The notes beneath the pieces are model-generated. The model ran no database searches and was not told where the DNA came from. It saw nothing but the letters and a program-made list of their open reading frames with translations. 17,971 bases of DNA, taken from assembly GCA_900752845.1 (NCBI GenBank), contig CAADWU010000049.1, positions 1-17,971 on the forward strand, written 5' to 3'. Shown piece by piece: positions 14,387 through 17,971 of this stretch. Position numbers and translations under genes: made by a program. Origin of the DNA: Candidatus Gastranaerophilales bacterium (lineage in GTDB: Bacteria; Cyanobacteriota; Vampirovibrionia; Gastranaerophilales; Gastranaerophilaceae). Within the stretch, counting starts at the first letter, position 1. The number at the start of each line of letters is the position of its first letter.

Positions 14387-14394
14387 CTTTTCAT
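14293..14394 (-). CDS. Frame-0 leader of pilin 2, ending at the poly-G tract (OFF form)
   Basis: From ATG 14394 the frame reads 33 residues (MKRCKNEATACIGNQLLSHC onward), ending LGGGAT and then TGA at 14295-14293, 6 nt after the G run's first C. It has the same codon count to the G run (28) as pilin 1 and shares 'MKR....A.ACIGN.L.SH...AT...L'. With 8 or 11 G it fuses to the pilin body. Confidence 0.7.
   Translation of the reverse strand: MKRCKNEATACIGNQLLSHCCIATRIVLGGGAT
14296..14394 (-). repeat. Conserved 99-nt 5' module, copy 2 (ATG to CAACC)
   Basis: Gap-free homologue of 6721-6623. The first inverted repeat is kept as TTGGCAAT-CA-ATTGTTAA (14360-14343): one T-A pair became C-G and two G-C pairs became G-U, so the RNA stem survives. 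The third stem (GCTACACGTATAGT region) is weaker. Confidence 0.75.
14301..14310. repeat. Poly-G/poly-C tract (10 nt) in pilin 2
   Basis: Ten C on the + strand, or ten G on the coding strand, at the same distance (84 nt) from the ATG as in pilin 1 and followed by the same CAACC. As in pilin 1, n = 10 is out of frame and n = 8 or 11 is in frame. Confidence 0.9.
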
Positions 14395-14421
14395 CGTAAT
14401 TACTCCTTTCATATTATATAT

Positions 14422-15126
14422 TTATACATTTTGCATTTGTTTTTCTTTATAAGATTCAGGTATAGGTAAGCAATTTTCATAATCAGCATGTTCTGAAATC
14501 TGCTTACACCACTCATATAAAATTACATCTTCCGGTAATTTATATGAAATCGGTTTACATATATGCACATTCGCATTTTTTCTAGTAAATGGTTTTAATT
14601 TCGGATATCCGTCCCAGTCTGCTATGGCAATAGGAATAATATCAGCTTTAGCGTTTTTAGCAATTGCTATAAAACCTTTTTTAATACCATCCAGTTTTCC
14701 GTAAGGTCTTATTCCGCCTTGCGGGAATACACCTAATGACCAACTTGTTGCAAGAATATCTCTTACGGTTTTAAATGTTGCAAGCTCTGGTTTTGTTCTG
14801 TCGACCGCAAATGCACCAAGACGTTTTACCAAAAATTCAAATTTATCGCCTTTTTGGAATAACTCTTTTTTAGCCATATACGCTATAGGCCTCCAGCAAG
14901 CCAAAGAAACAAAAGGTGGGTCGAAATGTGAAACGTGGTTTGCTGTATAAATAAATTTACCTGACTTAGCCTTTGTAGGCAAATTTTCTTTTCCCGTGAT
15001 TTTCAAATTATAAAAAACCTTCATAAAGGGTACTACAACAAAAAATATAAAACACATATAAAAAATTGTTCTAAATATATTGTATTCATACGGGTAACGT
15101 CTATTATAGTTCCTTTGTTTTAACAT
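14422..15126 (-). CDS. PlsC-like acyltransferase, divergent paralogue
   Basis: A 234-residue member of the 1-acylglycerol-3-phosphate acyltransferase family, which moves acyl chains onto lysophosphatidic acid or related lipids at the inner membrane. An N-terminal hydrophobic segment (about 18-38) is followed by the catalytic HX4D motif 'NHVSHFD' (H64, D69) and the acceptor-binding motif, which reads 'FPQGGIRPYG' (134-143) instead of the usual F-P-(E/Q)-G-T-R-S, so the Thr-Arg step is altered. It sits 14 nt after the other acyltransferase with AGGAG (15136-15132) before its ATG. The changed motif suggests a different acceptor, but the acceptor is unknown. Confidence 0.85.
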   Translation of the reverse strand: MLKQRNYNRRYPYEYNIFRTIFYMCFIFFVVVPFMKVFYNLKITGKENLPTKAKSGKFIYTANHVSHFDPPFVSLACWRPIAYMAKKELFQKGDKFEFLVKRLGAFAVDRTKPELATFKTVRDILATSWSLGVFPQGGIRPYGKLDGIKKGFIAIAKNAKADIIPIAIADWDGYPKLKPFTRKNANVHICKPISYKLPEDVILYEWCKQISEHADYENCLPIPESYKEKQMQNV

Positions 15127-15140
15127 TTATAAACTCCTAA

Positions 15141-15806
15141 CTATTCTTCTTCATTATTCGGTTTATGCTGAAAACCTGTAAGTTCTTGTATTGATTCTAT
15201 CCATTTTTCAACTACCTCATCAGGGTTTTTACTGTAAGGAATAGGTTTACCTATTCTGACAATAATTTTACCTGAAAAAGGCCATCTTTTTACTTCCTGA
15301 GTACCTGTAATTCCAACAGGCAAAACATCACACTTAGTTATTTTCGCAAGACCTGCAAAACCTTTTGTAACACCGCTTATTGTACCGACTTCACCACGTG
15401 TACCCTGCGGGAAGATACCGAACACCCATTTGCTTTTTTTAATTTCCATAACTGTTTTAATAGTAGAAGGTCCGAGACTTTCTCTGTTAACTGCAAATGC
15501 ACCCAGCCAATCTATCCACCAGCGAATGAAAGGAATATCAAACAGTTCTTTTTTAGCCATAAAAGAAACTCTCCTCGGCATAACCCCGCATATTAAAGGC
15601 GGATCGAGAGTTGACAAATGATTTGGGCAAACAATATAAGCATTATCTTTTGGAACATTTTCCAATCCATGTACTTCCAGTCTGTAAACAAACTTATACC
15701 TAATCATATAAAACATTTTACAAACAAGAATTTGAAAAAAAGATCTCCAACAATTAAATTCGGAGGCAGCTCTTTTAGTATACTCTTTTTCTTCATGTCC
15801 AAACAT
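15141..15806 (-). CDS. plsC: PlsC-like 1-acylglycerol-3-phosphate acyltransferase
   Basis: A 221-residue acyltransferase. HX4D is intact in 'PNHLSTLDPP' (H63, D68) and the second block reads 'FPQGTRGEVG' (132-141), close to consensus. 'LGAFAVNRES' and 'VLPVGITGTQ' match blocks 2 and 4 of the family. It most likely converts lysophosphatidic acid to phosphatidic acid in phospholipid synthesis. It is the first gene of a two-acyltransferase tandem and is better conserved at its motifs than the second. GAGG precedes ATG 15806, with a good promoter at 15874-15846. The choice of this copy as the main PlsC is inference. Confidence 0.87.
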   Translation of the reverse strand: MFGHEEKEYTKRAASEFNCWRSFFQILVCKMFYMIRYKFVYRLEVHGLENVPKDNAYIVCPNHLSTLDPPLICGVMPRRVSFMAKKELFDIPFIRWWIDWLGAFAVNRESLGPSTIKTVMEIKKSKWVFGIFPQGTRGEVGTISGVTKGFAGLAKITKCDVLPVGITGTQEVKRWPFSGKIIVRIGKPIPYSKNPDEVVEKWIESIQELTGFQHKPNNEEE

Positions 15807-15845
15807 CTTATATCCTCACAATATAATACACTATTTCTTTATTAA

Positions 15846-15874
15846 ATTATATCCTTAAAGATTGCATATTACAA
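15846..15874 (-). promoter_or_regulatory. Promoter of the acyltransferase tandem
   Basis: TTGTAA (15874-15869), a 17-nt spacer and a perfect TATAAT (15851-15846) on the minus strand. Predicted start is near 15839, about 33 nt before ATG 15806. Confidence 0.65.
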
Positions 15875-15890
15875 GTTTTTTATATATATT
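15863..15890 (+). promoter_or_regulatory. Candidate promoter of the phosphohexomutase gene
   Basis: TTGCAT (15863-15868), a 16-nt gap and TATATT (15885-15890) on the + strand. It overlaps the divergent acyltransferase promoter, so the two may compete for polymerase. The match is moderate. Confidence 0.4.
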
Positions 15891-15918
15891 AATTACAAGA
15901 AAATTTAAGGAGAGCATT

Positions 15919-17971
15919 ATGAAAACTTCAAAAACAGAGCTGGAAAATGAATTATTCAAAAGTGTTTATGAAAAAACACCTGATTATATAAAAGACTTAA
16001 AATTAATGGATTTTTCAAATAAAGGTGAATTTACTTTTACATTAAAGAAAGAACATCTTAAACCTTATGACAAAGATAAAAATCCTGAAGGATTAAATCT
16101 TGAAGAATGGTTTGCTAATTATGCCAAGGAGGCAAAAGTTTCAACAGCAGGCATCAGAGGCCCGCAAAATATTCTTTACCCTGAAGACACAAGATTTCCT
16201 ATTAACTTAGTTGGAATTGTACTTGCAACTTTAGCCAAAGCACTTGTAGCAAAAGAAAAATATGCAGGAAAAGAAATTTTAAAAGTAGCAGGCAGAGAAG
16301 TCCGTTATAACTCTGAATTATTTTTAGATGCAATTGCAAGAATTCAGGCAGCAAACGGAATAAAAACTCTCGTTCCGCAAGGCCGAAAAACTATTCCTAT
16401 ATGGCTTGCATCATTTCTGGCATTTAAATTGGATTTGGTTGGCGGTGAATATATCACATCCAGTCATGGAATTTCCGTTAAAAATGCAACAAAAGATTTA
16501 AATTCGCAAGGAAGTCAGTATTTGCCCGAAGAATCCTTGGAATTTGTAGATAAAATTCAGGAAATATTTGAAGAAACAAATAAAAAAGGCTCTTACGAAA
16601 TAAAAATTTCAGCGGAAGATAATCCTCTTATAGATGAAAAAATTATGGCAAAACTAAATGACGGCGTGGATTTGTATGTTGAATATCTTAAATCAGGCGT
16701 AGCTCAAAAAATAAACTTAGACCTGATAAAAGAAATTAAAGATAAAATTGTTATAGAAAATGTGGGTGGTTCCGCATACAGAACACTGAGCAGAGTTCTT
16801 GATAAGCTCGGCATTTCAGATAAGTTTGTATGGTTCAATATTGAAGAAGATCCGTTCTTTCATTCAATAGGCAAATATGATGTAACTCCAAAAGGTGAAA
16901 AAGCATTTTATGACTATTCTGTTGATGCAACCGTTACTGCAAAAAGAAGAAGCGGAGAAAAGTTTTTCCCTGTGATAGAAACGTTGCACTACGAAGAAAA
17001 ATTAACTAAAATGCCTGTAGGTACTTCTGTATTAATCACTGACCCCGATCATGACAGACTTACAATCGCTCAGACTGAGTTTGCCTGCACAATTCCGGAA
17101 CTTGAAGCAGCAGGAATTGATTATATCAAATTAAACGATGATTTAATTCTTACGATTTTTACTGCTAACCAGGCATTTTTAATGCTTATGGATTTTTGGG
17201 CAAAACAGTTAAAAGCTCAAGGGCTTTGGAACAAACATCCGAGATTTATGATTAAAACAACAGCTTCTGCCATTTCTTGGGATGAGTGGGCTAAAAAACA
17301 GGGAATTAAAGTTGTTAACGTACCGGTAGGATTTAAAGAAATTGCAAATATTATGAAAAAGGTAGAATTAAAGCTTAAAAATTCACCTGAAAAAGAAATA
17401 ATAATTGACGATGTATTCGGCTCTCCTATAAATTTAGGTACAAACCCAAGATTACTTTTCGGAGGAGAAGAATCAGGCGGAATGATTATGGGTACAGAAG
17501 AACTCATAACATCTCTTGCCGGAAGAAAAGCTATTGCAATGAGAGAAAAAAGTGCTACAGAAGCAATTATTGTGGCATCTGCACTGATTTCAAAATTACA
17601 GAAAGCTCAAGTTTCACTATCAGAATATCTTGTTGAAATATTCAAAGAAAACGATATTATCGGCCGCTATGATACACGTGTAGATATTGCTTATTATAAC
17701 GAATCAGAACCAGATATTAATAAATTAAAAGCCGATAAAGTTGCAGGTGAAGCCAAACGTACAAAAAATGATTTATTCTATCTTTCTATGGCAATAGCAG
17801 TAAGAGAAGGATTAATGACAATAGAAGATGTTAGAAAGGTTTTAAACGATGCATTCAAAAGTCTTATATTTGACAACCTTCAATCTATCAAATTTGTAGG
17901 TGACGGAACTTATCTTGAATTTACGGATAAATATATAGAAATAAGACCTTCCGGAACAGATGCAAAAACAA
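15919..17971 (+). CDS. Alpha-D-phosphohexomutase (phosphoglucomutase/phosphomannomutase family), 3' end missing
   Basis: An open frame from ATG 15919 runs to the window edge (684 complete codons, no stop), preceded by TAAGGAGAG (15906-15914). All four active-site regions are present: the opening 'STAGIRG' (75-81), the phosphoserine loop 'TSSHG' with Ser182 as the likely phosphorylated residue, the metal-binding loop 'DPDHDR' (375-380), the sugar-specificity loop 'GGEESGG' (515-521) and the phosphate-binding loop 'RPSGTDAK' (676-683). It would interconvert hexose 1- and 6-phosphates for glycogen, envelope or nucleotide-sugar synthesis. The serine loop lacks the common H-N-P (it reads S-H-G-I-S), and the protein is longer than typical PGM/PMM proteins (450-580). 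It therefore belongs to a long variant whose exact sugar is unclear. Only a short C-terminal tail should be missing. Confidence 0.9.
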   Translation, partial: MKTSKTELENELFKSVYEKTPDYIKDLKLMDFSNKGEFTFTLKKEHLKPYDKDKNPEGLNLEEWFANYAKEAKVSTAGIRGPQNILYPEDTRFPINLVGIVLATLAKALVAKEKYAGKEILKVAGREVRYNSELFLDAIARIQAANGIKTLVPQGRKTIPIWLASFLAFKLDLVGGEYITSSHGISVKNATKDLNSQGSQYLPEESLEFVDKIQEIFEETNKKGSYEIKISAEDNPLIDEKIMAKLNDGVDLYVEYLKSGVAQKINLDLIKEIKDKIVIENVGGSAYRTLSRVLDKLGISDKFVWFNIEEDPFFHSIGKYDVTPKGEKAFYDYSVDATVTAKRRSGEKFFPVIETLHYEEKLTKMPVGTSVLITDPDHDRLTIAQTEFACTIPELEAAGIDYIKLNDDLILTIFTANQAFLMLMDFWAKQLKAQGLWNKHPRFMIKTTASAISWDEWAKKQGIKVVNVPVGFKEIANIMKKVELKLKNSPEKEIIIDDVFGSPINLGTNPRLLFGGEESGGMIMGTEELITSLAGRKAIAMREKSATEAIIVASALISKLQKAQVSLSEYLVEIFKENDIIGRYDTRVDIAYYNESEPDINKLKADKVAGEAKRTKNDLFYLSMAIAVREGLMTIEDVRKVLNDAFKSLIFDNLQSIKFVGDGTYLEFTDKYIEIRPSGTDAKT

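Noticed and set aside
17217..17507. Minus-strand open frame inside the phosphohexomutase gene
   Set aside because: The + strand here encodes conserved mutase motifs (GGEESGG), so the minus frame is a shadow.
1..17971. CRISPR array, insertion sequence, integrase or tRNA attachment site
   Set aside because: No regularly spaced repeats, transposase or integrase motifs, or tRNA genes were found on either strand by eye.

Overview
This window is AT-rich bacterial DNA with mostly short, often overlapping intergenic spaces. The best guess for its source is a gut member of the Vampirovibrionia/Melainabacteria (Gastranaerophilales-like). The basis is two type IV pilin/pseudopilin genes with the N-terminal signature FTLAEVLxTLGIIGVV plus a D-x-N-G...P-N...G-x-D-x-F loop, together with the low GC and the gene mix. 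This placement is inference from protein style; no rRNA or marker tree was available.

Layout. Bases 1-101 hold the 5' end of a minus-strand NFACT (Rqc2/RqcH/FbpA-like) gene. It diverges from an nfeD-paraslipin membrane operon (201-1607, + strand) that has a near-consensus promoter and a strong terminator. A GT2 glycosyltransferase, a DUF2142-like polytopic membrane protein and a small acidic/basic-tailed protein follow (1658-3968, +). Next comes aspS (4063-5838, +), which shares a bidirectional terminator with a convergent pilin gene (pilin 1, minus). ribF (6805-7683, +) diverges from pilin 1. A minus-strand block then reads transketolase C-half, ftsE, ftsX, a degenerate receiver/GGDEF-like protein and an isochorismatase-fold hydrolase (12029 down to 7676). 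A Pro/Gln-rich HEAT-like protein (12226-13383, +) converges on pilin 2 (minus), which lies directly downstream of two PlsC-type acyltransferases (15806 down to 14422). The window ends inside a large alpha-D-phosphohexomutase gene (15919 onward, +).

Most striking point. Both pilin genes begin with a well-placed Shine-Dalgarno and ATG followed by a homologous, gap-free 84-nt segment and then a run of exactly 10 G (coding strand), followed by CAACC. In both genes the 10-G run puts the ATG one frame away from the pilin, so translation stops after 33-34 residues. A run of 8 or 11 G would join the ATG to the full pilin (282-283 or 309-310 aa). This is the architecture of slipped-strand phase variation, set to OFF in this sequence for two unlinked pilins. 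The shared 5' module also contains nested inverted repeats, one of them kept in the second copy by a compensatory pair and wobble pairs. In pilin 1 the prepilin cleavage motif AFTLAE and a CTACGTGCGTAG 12-mer are each duplicated.

How the genes work together. Most of the window is housekeeping: Asp-tRNA charging, FMN/FAD synthesis, FtsEX control of septal wall hydrolysis, phospholipid acylation, membrane quality control, sugar-phosphate interconversion and pentose-phosphate/ketol transfer. The pilin loci are the accessory, probably surface-exposed, and potentially switchable part.
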